From positions 372,001 to 436,000 of the forward strand of contig CBDBUW010000015.1 in NCBI GenBank assembly GCA_965212195.1: DNA of 64,000 nucleotides, given 5' to 3'. The notes under the pieces are model-generated. The model was not told the DNA's origin. It ran no database searches and saw nothing but the letters and a program-made list of their open reading frames with translations. This document shows positions 41,542-48,788 of this stretch, piece after piece. The position numbers and the translations under genes are program-made. Each line of letters begins with the position of its first letter. The first letter of the stretch is position 1. This DNA is from JAJCYK01 sp965212195. GTDB taxonomy: Bacteria; Bacteroidota; Bacteroidia; Cytophagales; Cyclobacteriaceae.

Positions 41542-42721
41542 ACTGGGGTTTTTGAGGGGTTATAATTCTATCAATCCGATCCAAAGCCATCTCTTTGGAA
41601 TACAATTGTTCGCCAGCCCGTCGGGCATTCTTTTGGAAACGCCGCAATAGTTTAAGATCGTCTTTAAATGGCCTGATAAGTTCCGAAAAATTTTCAGGTT
41701 GTTGTGGATCGGCATAAACCCCCAGTTGGTGCTTCTCCACTACCTGTTTCAACCATCCTTTAAAGTTTATGATAATCAGTTTGCCGGCAGCCAGGCCGTC
41801 AAAAAACTTGTTGGGGCTGCCGGTTTGAAGTACTGGAACCGCAGCAAATGAAATATAAATAGCATCGCTTATATTCAGCACTTTCCGTATTTCATTTTTC
41901 GGCATATAGTCCAAAAAGGTCAAGTTGCGCAAGCCCTGACCCAGCGATTTTATCCTATCAAGCTCCGAACCACGCCCTGCAACTAGAAAATGTATGTCGG
42001 GATCCCTCTTCTCCGTAGACTTGGCAACCCGCAGCAAAAACTCCAAATGATTGGCTTTGCCGGCGGTTCCAAAGTACAGAATTACAAATTTACCCTGCAG
42101 ATCCAGGTCCCTATACCGCTTCTTGGATTCCAGGCTATGACGGAAATACTGGCAATCGGCCATATTTGGTACTACCGATACCGAACATTCTGGCGCCACC
42201 TTTAAAACAGCCTTCTCGATATCTGGGGAAAGGGCCACTACCCGCGAGGCCTCTTGATATATTTTCTTTTCCAAGCTTCGCAGGCGCTTGATCAACATGG
42301 TACTCTTTATCACGCCCATCTGTACGGGAGCCTCCGGCCATAGGTCGCCTACCTCAAAAATAAAAGGCAGGTTGCGCTGTGATTTCAGTTTCAAGGCTAT
42401 CCACCCCACCGTGAGAGGGGTGGAAATGGCATAGCAAAGGTCGATAGCCTCCAGGGTCTTAGCCTTATGCAAGGCCATTCTGGCGAATTTGGCGAAAGCA
42501 TATATTCTAGACCAAAAGCCTAAATGGTTCTCATAAAATACCGGCATAAAATGGATACGTACACCATTTTGTACTTGGGTGCATCCTTGACGCTGATTGT
42601 GGGCGGTAATAACCTCTACCTGATGACCTCTCTGCTGCAGACCTTGAGACAGATAATACGATCTCAAAGAACCTCCTGCTTCAGGTGTACTGAAATGCTG
42701 ATGAATAATCAGAATTTTCAT
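41507..42721 (-). CDS. Glycosyltransferase family 4 (GT-B fold)
   Basis: A cytoplasmic or peripheral glycosyltransferase of about 404 residues. Start MKILIIHQHFSTPEAGGSLR (ATG complementary to 42719-42721; an ATG two codons earlier is possible). The N-terminal domain has SYYLSQGLQQRGHQVEVITA; the nucleotide-sugar-binding C-terminal domain has KFVILYFGTAGKANHLEFLL, DIHFLVAGRGSELDRIKSLG, NLTFLDYMPKNEIRKVLNIS and SPNKFFDGLAAGKLIIIN, where the E-x7-E signature is partly replaced (D-G-x-x-A-G-K). It resembles WbuB-like transferases of O-antigen or capsule synthesis. It stands alone here. The end overlaps gldB by 35 bases. Confidence 0.85.
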   Translation of the reverse strand: MKILIIHQHFSTPEAGGSLRSYYLSQGLQQRGHQVEVITAHNQRQGCTQVQNGVRIHFMPVFYENHLGFWSRIYAFAKFARMALHKAKTLEAIDLCYAISTPLTVGWIALKLKSQRNLPFIFEVGDLWPEAPVQMGVIKSTMLIKRLRSLEKKIYQEASRVVALSPDIEKAVLKVAPECSVSVVPNMADCQYFRHSLESKKRYRDLDLQGKFVILYFGTAGKANHLEFLLRVAKSTEKRDPDIHFLVAGRGSELDRIKSLGQGLRNLTFLDYMPKNEIRKVLNISDAIYISFAAVPVLQTGSPNKFFDGLAAGKLIIINFKGWLKQVVEKHQLGVYADPQQPENFSELIRPFKDDLKLLRRFQKNARRAGEQLYSKEMALDRIDRIITPQKPQFNDSAVYTVTE

Positions 42722-42741
42722 AAGCATTAATTACAAAGCCA

Positions 42742-42760
42742 CTGGCGGGTTACCGCCCAG
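42742..42760 (-). terminator. Hairpin after the sigma operon
   Basis: GGCGG-GTTA-CCGCC, flanked by CT and AG with a bulged base, lies between the 3' end of the small sigma-partner gene and the start of the glycosyltransferase gene. No T-run follows on the minus strand, so the role in termination is uncertain. Confidence 0.35.
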
Positions 42761-42780
42761 ATTAACAGGTCACGAATCCT

Positions 42781-43014
42781 TTAAGAGAAGATAGGATTAA
42801 TGGAGTTTGAATAGTCCAATATTCCTTGCAGCACTCTGGCTGAAGGAGATTTCTGGATTTTATCCATGAGTGTTTTGATCGTTTCCAATTGAACATAATC
42901 ATCCAAAAGATCTGATCGACAGATCATGGCCTTTTCAAATTCCCGATTCTCAGTTTGGCTGGTTTCCTTGTAAAGGTATCTTACTACATCATTGGGGGTA
43001 AATGTTTTGATCAT
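42781..43014 (-). CDS. Small helical protein coupled to the ECF sigma gene
   Basis: A 77-residue soluble protein, mostly helical (NDVVRYLYKETSQTENREFE, then DDYVQLETIKTLMDKIQKSP), with no membrane helix or zinc motif. Its start overlaps the end of the sigma gene by 26 bases. The first half reads like an anti-sigma N-terminal helical bundle (V-x-x-Y-L-Y-x-E), and the conserved-looking final SPSARVLQGILDYS could be a short interaction segment. A role as a regulator of the sigma factor is an inference from position. Confidence 0.65.
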   Translation of the reverse strand: MIKTFTPNDVVRYLYKETSQTENREFEKAMICRSDLLDDYVQLETIKTLMDKIQKSPSARVLQGILDYSNSINPIFS

Positions 43015-43588
43015 AGGCGATGTTATATTGTTTCATTTTCTTTCGCAAATTGATCAAAGCATATCGCATACGTCCTAAAGCTGTGTTAATACTGACCTCA
43101 GTGGCATCAGCTATTTCCTGAAAGCTCATTTCCATGTAGTGTCGCATGATCAGCACTTCTTTCTGTGCAGGCGGCAACTCCTGGATCAGTAATTTCAGCT
43201 TTTCGTGAGTATCTTTCACGATTTGCTTCGATTCTATTGAATCTTCAGAAAACTCCATGTTGTTGAAGACATTGCTGCCATCCTCCATTATTATGGTAGG
43301 GTACCTTTTGGCTCTTCTGAAATTATCAATAGCTAAGTTATGGGCAATACGTAGAATCCACGGAAGAAACTTCCCCTCTTCATTGTATTTCCCTAATTTT
43401 ATGGTATTGATGACCTTTATAAAGGTCTCTTGCATTAAATCCTCTGCTATGTAATTGTCTTTTACAATTAAGTAAATGGTTGTGAAAACCCTGGACTTGT
43501 GGCGGTTCAACAATTCCGCAAAAGCCTCCTCGTTACCGGTTTTGTAAAGCGATATCAATTGACTATCGCTTATCGAATATTTCTTCAT
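42989..43588 (-). CDS. ECF sigma-70 factor
   Basis: A 199-residue alternative sigma factor. Region 2: EEAFAELLNRHKSRVFTTIY, DNYIAEDLMQETFIKVINTI and GKFLPWILRIAHNLAIDNFR. Region 4: LPPAQKEVLIMRHYMEMSFQ, EIADATEVSINTALGRMRYA. The YMEMSFQEIA and NTALGRMRYAL blocks mark a subgroup widespread in Bacteroidota with no associated membrane anti-sigma gene. It overlaps a 77-residue helical protein gene downstream by 26 bases. Divergent from uvrA across 350 bases. Target promoters are unknown. Confidence 0.92.
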   Translation of the reverse strand: MKKYSISDSQLISLYKTGNEEAFAELLNRHKSRVFTTIYLIVKDNYIAEDLMQETFIKVINTIKLGKYNEEGKFLPWILRIAHNLAIDNFRRAKRYPTIIMEDGSNVFNNMEFSEDSIESKQIVKDTHEKLKLLIQELPPAQKEVLIMRHYMEMSFQEIADATEVSINTALGRMRYALINLRKKMKQYNIAYDQNIYPQ

Positions 43589-43900
43589 TTCATAACCTGT
43601 TTAGTAACGTAGAAGTCTATGCCATATTGTTGCTATGTGGGGTTGGTTTTAAATAATTTTCAATAAAAAAGAATAGTAAAACTACTCAATTAGGAACTAA
43701 CATGCAAAAAATATTCATCACACCAAAGGTGGGATTTTCGTTATTCCATTGATAATCAAATAATTGTTACAGTCGAAGTAAACATCAACTTACATCAACA
43801 TAGTAAAATTCTGCAATTACCAATCCAAAGTTATCTAAGTTACAAAAAAAATCTCCCACGGTTTGTCCTTAGAATTACAGTTGTATGTTTTGATCTTAAA
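43589..43900. other. AT-rich divergent intergenic region upstream of the ECF sigma gene and uvrA
   Basis: No gene found. It is AT-rich with several A/T runs, a small CACC-AAA-GGTG hairpin at about 43719-43729 and a 16-codon frame beginning at 43701 that I do not believe. It must hold the sigma-gene promoter; I see no exact TAnnTTTG on the minus strand. Confidence 0.5.
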
Positions 43901-43932
43901 TTGTAAATAATTATTGCCCTATCGTATCTTTG
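43901..43932 (+). promoter_or_regulatory. Bacteroidota-type promoter for uvrA
   Basis: TTG (43901-43903), 21 bases, then TATCTTTG (43925-43932), an excellent match to the TTG/TAnnTTTG consensus. The start site would be about 43935-43937, only a few bases ahead of the ATG at 43939, so the mRNA may be nearly leaderless. Confidence 0.6.
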
Positions 43933-43938
43933 CCCTCT

Positions 43939-46752
43939 ATGCAGACGGATACCCTAGCCACCCTGGAAAATATTGATCAGCTCGATCCCAAGAGGTATAT
44001 CCTAATAAAGGGCGCAAGGGTCAACAATTTAAAATCCCTATCTGTAGCCATCCCCCGAAATCAGCTGGTGGTAATAACAGGCCTGTCCGGTTCGGGAAAA
44101 TCCTCACTGGCATTCGATACGCTGTTTGCCGAAGGGCAGCGGATGTATGTTGAAAGCCTTAGTGCCTACGCCCGTCAATTCTTAGGACGCATGGAGAAAC
44201 CGGAGGTTGACTATATCAAAGGGATCTCTCCAGCTATCGCCATTGAACAGAAACCCAATACCCGTAACCCAAGATCGACCGTAGGTACCAGCACAGAAAT
44301 ATATGATTACCTAAAATTACTCTTCGCACGAATTGGCATTACCTACTCCCCTATAACCGACGAAGTGGTATCACGCGATACGGTTTCCGATGTGGTGGAT
44401 TATATTGGTCAACTCCCGCCCTCCAGCAAATTTGTCATTGCCTGCCCCTTGGTCCATAAAGAAGATAGAAGCCTGGAGGACGAACTGAAGGTCCTTTTGC
44501 AAAAGGGCTTTACCAGAATTCTGGTAAATGGTGAAACGCTATTCATTGAGGAAATTCTTCTGCAGGAAGAATTTCAACCACAAGAAATCAGCATCTTGAT
44601 TGACCGCGGCAAGGTAATAGATGATGAAGACGAAAGATTTCGCTGGGCCGACTCCGCACAGACGGCATTTTTTGAAGGGGATGGCTTTTGCCATGTTCTG
44701 GACGAAGAGGGCCACTTGAATATTTATTCTGACAGATTCGAAAGGGATGGCATTACCTTTCAGGAACCTACATCCAACCTTTTCAGCTTTAATAATCCTT
44801 ATGGAGCCTGCCGCCGTTGCGAAGGCTTTGGAAGGATCTTGGGTATCGATGAAAATCTGGTGATTCCCAACCAGGAACTTTCTGTGTATGAAGGGGCTAT
44901 CGCCGCTTGGCGCAGCGAGACTATGAAAAAATGGCTGCGCCCCCTGCTAAACGAAGCACTAGACTGGGGGTTTCCCATCCACAGACCTTATAATGAGCTT
45001 ACTAAGGAACAGGTCGATATACTTTGGAATGGCTATAAGAATTTTAAAGGTATTCATCGCTTTTTTAAACACCTGGAATCCAGAACCCATAAGATCCAGT
45101 ACCGGGTACTATTGTCCCGATACCGGGGGCGGACCGTTTGTCCTGATTGTCGGGGAAGTCGTCTGCGAAAAGATGCCAGCTACGTGAAAATACAGGGAGC
45201 CAGTATCACAGACTTGGTACTGATGTCGGTGGAAGAGGTGATTGAATTTTTTAAAGAGCTGCAATTGGATCGTCATCACCAACAGATTGCCCGCAGGATC
45301 TTAGTGGAGATTGAAAACCGCTTATCCTATTTGTCAAAAGTTGGCTTGGGGTATCTTAACTTAAATCGTTTAACCTCCACACTATCCGGCGGAGAATATC
45401 AAAGAATACGACTGGCAACGTCCTTGGGAAGTGCATTGGTGGGGTCCATGTATATCCTCGACGAACCCAGCATCGGCTTGCACCCTCGAGATACTCAACG
45501 GCTGATAGAGGTGATTTCCAGTTTAAGGGATCTGGGGAATTCCGTAATTGTGGTGGAACATGAAGAAGAAATAATGCGCGCTTCGGATTATCTGATCGAC
45601 ATTGGACCCGACGCCGGCGCTCACGGAGGCAAGCTGGTTTACCACGGACGTCTTGAAGATCTTACTGATGAACACGACACTCATACCGCGCGCTTCCTAA
45701 ATGGCACCAGCTATATTGCTATTCCAACAAAAAGAAGGAAATGGAAAGACAGCATTACTCTTTTGGGTGCACGAGCTCATAATTTGAAAAATCTGCAGGT
45801 GCAATTTCCTCTTAATGTCCTAAATGTAGTAACCGGGGTAAGCGGATCGGGCAAGAGCACCTTGATTAGGGACATATTGTACCCGGCATTGAGTCGGGAA
45901 CTAGGGTTGCCAGGCAAGGTTCCGGGCAGTTACGATCAGCTTCATGGGGATATTGACAAAGTAACGCAAGTGGAGCTAATTGATCATAATCCCATAGGAA
46001 AATCATCGCGATCGAATCCGGTGACCTACGTGAAGGCCTATGATACTATTCGCCAATTATTTGCAGAGCAAGGTTTGGCCCAGCAACGAGGGTATAAACC
46101 CTCTCAATTCTCATTCAACGTGGATGGAGGAAGGTGTGAAAACTGCCAGGGGGAAGGGCTGGTCCAAATTGAAATGCAATTTATGGCCGACCTGCAATTA
46201 ACCTGCGAAAGTTGTGGGGGAAAGCGCTTTAAAGAGGAAATATTAGAGGTTAAATATAAGGAAAGGAACATTGCCGATGTTCTGGAAATGACGGTTGAAG
46301 AGAGTCTGGACTTCTTCAAGGACCACAAGAACATTGTGCGAAAACTAAGCCCTCTTCACGAGGTAGGACTGGGATATATTACGCTGGGACAATCTTCCAA
46401 TTCCCTGAGTGGAGGGGAAGCACAAAGAGTAAAACTGGCTTCTTTCTTAGGCAAGGGAAAATCGGATTTTCAGCATCACGTTTTATTCATCTTTGACGAG
46501 CCCACTACAGGATTACATTTCCATGACATTGAAAAACTACTCACCGCATTGAACGCCTTGGTGGAACAGGGCAATACCGTCATTGTGATCGAACATAACT
46601 TAGAGATCATTAAAAGTGCGGACTGGCTAATCGATCTGGGCCCAGAGGGAGGCGATTCGGGAGGCAACATATGTTTTGCCGGCACCCCGGAAGAACTGGT
46701 GAATGTGAAAGACAATCACACCGCCATGTTCCTGGCGCCAAAACTAAGTTAA
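43939..46752 (+). CDS. uvrA: Excinuclease ABC subunit A
   Basis: DNA-damage recognition ATPase of nucleotide excision repair, about 937 residues from the ATG at 43939 (MQTDTLATLENIDQLD). Two ABC modules: Walker A in VITGLSGSGKSSLAFDTLFA and NVVTGVSGSGKSTLIRDILY; signatures STLSGGEYQRIRLATSLGS and NSLSGGEAQRVKLASFLGKG; Walker B YILDEPSIGLHPRDT and FIFDEPTTGLHFHD. Zinc sites CRRCEGFG, CPDCRGSR and CENCQGEG, CESCGGKR are present. The order is normal. A short N-terminal extension of about 25 residues precedes the first module, as in other Bacteroidota. Transcribed from a strong promoter; tpiA follows 56 bases downstream. Confidence 0.97.
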   Translation: MQTDTLATLENIDQLDPKRYILIKGARVNNLKSLSVAIPRNQLVVITGLSGSGKSSLAFDTLFAEGQRMYVESLSAYARQFLGRMEKPEVDYIKGISPAIAIEQKPNTRNPRSTVGTSTEIYDYLKLLFARIGITYSPITDEVVSRDTVSDVVDYIGQLPPSSKFVIACPLVHKEDRSLEDELKVLLQKGFTRILVNGETLFIEEILLQEEFQPQEISILIDRGKVIDDEDERFRWADSAQTAFFEGDGFCHVLDEEGHLNIYSDRFERDGITFQEPTSNLFSFNNPYGACRRCEGFGRILGIDENLVIPNQELSVYEGAIAAWRSETMKKWLRPLLNEALDWGFPIHRPYNELTKEQVDILWNGYKNFKGIHRFFKHLESRTHKIQYRVLLSRYRGRTVCPDCRGSRLRKDASYVKIQGASITDLVLMSVEEVIEFFKELQLDRHHQQIARRILVEIENRLSYLSKVGLGYLNLNRLTSTLSGGEYQRIRLATSLGSALVGSMYILDEPSIGLHPRDTQRLIEVISSLRDLGNSVIVVEHEEEIMRASDYLIDIGPDAGAHGGKLVYHGRLEDLTDEHDTHTARFLNGTSYIAIPTKRRKWKDSITLLGARAHNLKNLQVQFPLNVLNVVTGVSGSGKSTLIRDILYPALSRELGLPGKVPGSYDQLHGDIDKVTQVELIDHNPIGKSSRSNPVTYVKAYDTIRQLFAEQGLAQQRGYKPSQFSFNVDGGRCENCQGEGLVQIEMQFMADLQLTCESCGGKRFKEEILEVKYKERNIADVLEMTVEESLDFFKDHKNIVRKLSPLHEVGLGYITLGQSSNSLSGGEAQRVKLASFLGKGKSDFQHHVLFIFDEPTTGLHFHDIEKLLTALNALVEQGNTVIVIEHNLEIIKSADWLIDLGPEGGDSGGNICFAGTPEELVNVKDNHTAMFLAPKLS

Positions 46753-46808
46753 AGCATCATTCATAAGCTTAAAATGGTAACTTTACGTGGTCACTTCAAC
46801 CGGAAAAT

Positions 46809-47567
46809 ATGAGAAAAAAAATAGTAGCAGGTAACTGGAAAATGAACAAGGATTGGCAAGAGGCCAATACGCTGACGACACAGGTTCTGGACCTGCTTAA
46901 GGACCGGAACCTAGCTACAGAGGTGGTTATAGCCCCTCCATATGTTCACCTGGAAAAAGTCGCATCCATGGTTTCAGGAACGACAGGTGTCAGTGTAGCT
47001 GCCCAAAATTGTCATCAGGAAAGCTCCGGCGCCTACACAGGGGAAGTGTCGGCCGCCATGCTACACTCCATTGGAGTACAATTCGTGATCTTAGGACATA
47101 GCGAAAGAAGGGAGTATTTTAAAGAAAGCAATGAATTGTTGGCTCATAAAGTAAATGCAGTCCTTGATCAAAGCCTTACACCTATCTTTTGCTGCGGTGA
47201 GCCCCTTTCAATCCGGGAATCCAATCAGCAGATGGAGTATGTCACCCATCAGCTTACCGCCAGCCTTTTTCATCTGGAGCCTGGTCAAATAAGCCAATCC
47301 GTAATAGCGTATGAGCCAATCTGGGCCATTGGCACCGGTAAAACAGCCACCGCTGAACAAGCCCAGGAGATGCATGCCGGTCTTCGTCAGCACTTTGAAC
47401 AACAATTTGGCCAGGAAATTGCTGATAATATACCGATCCTGTATGGAGGTAGCTGTAAACCATCCAACGCTAATGAGATCTTTGCAGGCCCCGATGTAGA
47501 TGGGGGGTTGATCGGTGGTGCCAGCTTAAATGCTGAAGATTTCGTAGCTATCGTGGATAGCTTGTAA
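46809..47567 (+). CDS. tpiA: Triosephosphate isomerase
   Basis: Interconverts dihydroxyacetone phosphate and glyceraldehyde 3-phosphate in glycolysis. A complete TIM barrel of 252 residues: Lys in VAGNWKMNKDWQEA, electrophile His in FVILGHSERREYF, catalytic Glu in VIAYEPIWAIGTGKTATAEQ, and the phosphate-binding IPILYGGSCKPSNA and DGGLIGGASLNAEDF. It is followed, after a 39-base gap, by a repeat protein and prmA, an order that I recall from other Bacteroidota genomes. Cytoplasmic. Confidence 0.97.
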   Translation: MRKKIVAGNWKMNKDWQEANTLTTQVLDLLKDRNLATEVVIAPPYVHLEKVASMVSGTTGVSVAAQNCHQESSGAYTGEVSAAMLHSIGVQFVILGHSERREYFKESNELLAHKVNAVLDQSLTPIFCCGEPLSIRESNQQMEYVTHQLTASLFHLEPGQISQSVIAYEPIWAIGTGKTATAEQAQEMHAGLRQHFEQQFGQEIADNIPILYGGSCKPSNANEIFAGPDVDGGLIGGASLNAEDFVAIVDSL

Positions 47568-47606
47568 AAGGCTAATTAAACCAATCAATGTAATATTGAT
47601 CCCTAA

Positions 47607-47954
47607 ATGACCCGTTTTTATCGCCACATAGCCATTATTTTTATCCTGGTATTAAATGGTGTTGGTGGAATGGCTCAATCCTTTGATGCTTGTCAACTGT
47701 ATGGCCAAGTCTTTGTTACCCAAGACCGCAATCAGGCAAATTTTAAGGTCTTTATTGAAGAAACCGAGGCGTTTGCCGATGTGGTAGTGTATCTTGAAGA
47801 AAATCGGTTGTTTGCAGACAAGCCCGGAATATGGTTCCTGACAGAAAATCAGGCCTTTGCCAATTTCAGTATTTATTTTGTTGAACAACCGGGAATGGCC
47901 GATTTCACCATATTTTATACAGACATCCTGTCATTTGCAGGGTGCAACAGGTGA
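47607..47954 (+). CDS. DUF6150/septoil-knot-like secreted repeat protein
   Basis: A 115-residue exported protein (signal peptide ending GGMAQS). The mature 90 residues are a chain of short strand repeats of about 12-20 residues with the motif F-A-D/N-x-x-V/I-Y/F-x-x: QANFKVFIEE, AFADVVVYLEE, LFADKPGIWFLTE, AFANFSIYFVE, MADFTIFYTD, ending FAGCNR. One Cys near the start (DACQLYGQVFV) and one at the end could join the two ends by a disulfide. The layout fits the small family I know as DUF6150, thought to form a knotted beta structure. Its stop overlaps the prmA start by one base. Confidence 0.72.
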   Translation: MTRFYRHIAIIFILVLNGVGGMAQSFDACQLYGQVFVTQDRNQANFKVFIEETEAFADVVVYLEENRLFADKPGIWFLTENQAFANFSIYFVEQPGMADFTIFYTDILSFAGCNR

Positions 47955-48778
47955 TGAACTACGTTGAGATTGAGATTTGTTGTAATGAGCCTCTGAAGGA
48001 GATCCTCACGGCAGAATTGTACCAGCTAGGGTATGAGTCGTTCTTAGACACCCCAGAGGGACTGAAAGCCTATTTATCCACTACTTCCTATGATCAAAAG
48101 GAGTTGGAGGAACTGATCTCTCAGTATCCACAGGTTGAAGAATTTACCAGCAATGAGATTGTTGAGGAAAACTGGAATCAGCAATGGGAAAGCAGTTTTG
48201 AACCCATAGTGGTGGATCAGCGTTGTCGGGTCCGGGCAAGTTTTCACCCGAAGTCTGAAAATTTTCCCTATGAGATCATTATTGATCCTAAAATGTCATT
48301 TGGGACCGGGCATCATGAAACCACCGCTCAAATGATCAAGCATATGCTCACCCTGGACATCCGTAACCAGCATTTGCTAGATGTGGGATGTGGTACGGGT
48401 GTATTGAGCATCCTAGGAGAGAAAATGGGGGCCAGTTACATCACGGCCTTGGATATTGATGATAAGGCAGTGGAGAATACCCTTGAAAACATTCGATTGA
48501 ACCAGTGCCGAGTTATTGAAGTGCTGAAAGGAATGGTGTCCTCTTCCAAGCTGACATTAGAATACCACCTGATCCTAGCCAATATTAATCGAAACGTGCT
48601 GTTGGAAGATATTCCCAGCTATGCTAAACTTTTGAGCCCCGGAGGGCATCTTATTGTAAGCGGATTTTATACCGAAGATCAACCACCAATCGTTAACACT
48701 TGTGAGGATAGTGGGTTACAAATCAAATCACAAAGCCAAGAGAATAAATGGGCAAGCCTGATTTTGGAGAAGAACTAA
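47954..48778 (+). CDS. prmA: Ribosomal protein L11 methyltransferase
   Basis: Class I SAM-dependent methyltransferase modifying ribosomal protein L11; about 274 residues starting at the ATG of 47954 (MNYVEIEICCNEPLKE). The N-terminal L11-recognition domain (about 1-60) is followed by the linker EIVEENWNQQWESSFEPIVV and the SAM-binding domain with DPKMSFGTGHHETTAQMIKH, LLDVGCGTGVLSILGEKMGA, ITALDIDDKAVENTLENIR, and LILANINRNVLLEDIP, the catalytic N-x-x-N-x-x-L block. All family blocks are present. Overlaps the previous gene by one base. An upstream in-frame GTG at 47942 is less likely. Confidence 0.95.
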   Translation: MNYVEIEICCNEPLKEILTAELYQLGYESFLDTPEGLKAYLSTTSYDQKELEELISQYPQVEEFTSNEIVEENWNQQWESSFEPIVVDQRCRVRASFHPKSENFPYEIIIDPKMSFGTGHHETTAQMIKHMLTLDIRNQHLLDVGCGTGVLSILGEKMGASYITALDIDDKAVENTLENIRLNQCRVIEVLKGMVSSSKLTLEYHLILANINRNVLLEDIPSYAKLLSPGGHLIVSGFYTEDQPPIVNTCEDSGLQIKSQSQENKWASLILEKN

Positions 48779-48788
48779 AGAATTGAAC

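Noticed and set aside
43701..43751. 16-codon frame in the sigma-uvrA gap
   Set aside because: Too short, no ribosome-binding site, no recognisable product.
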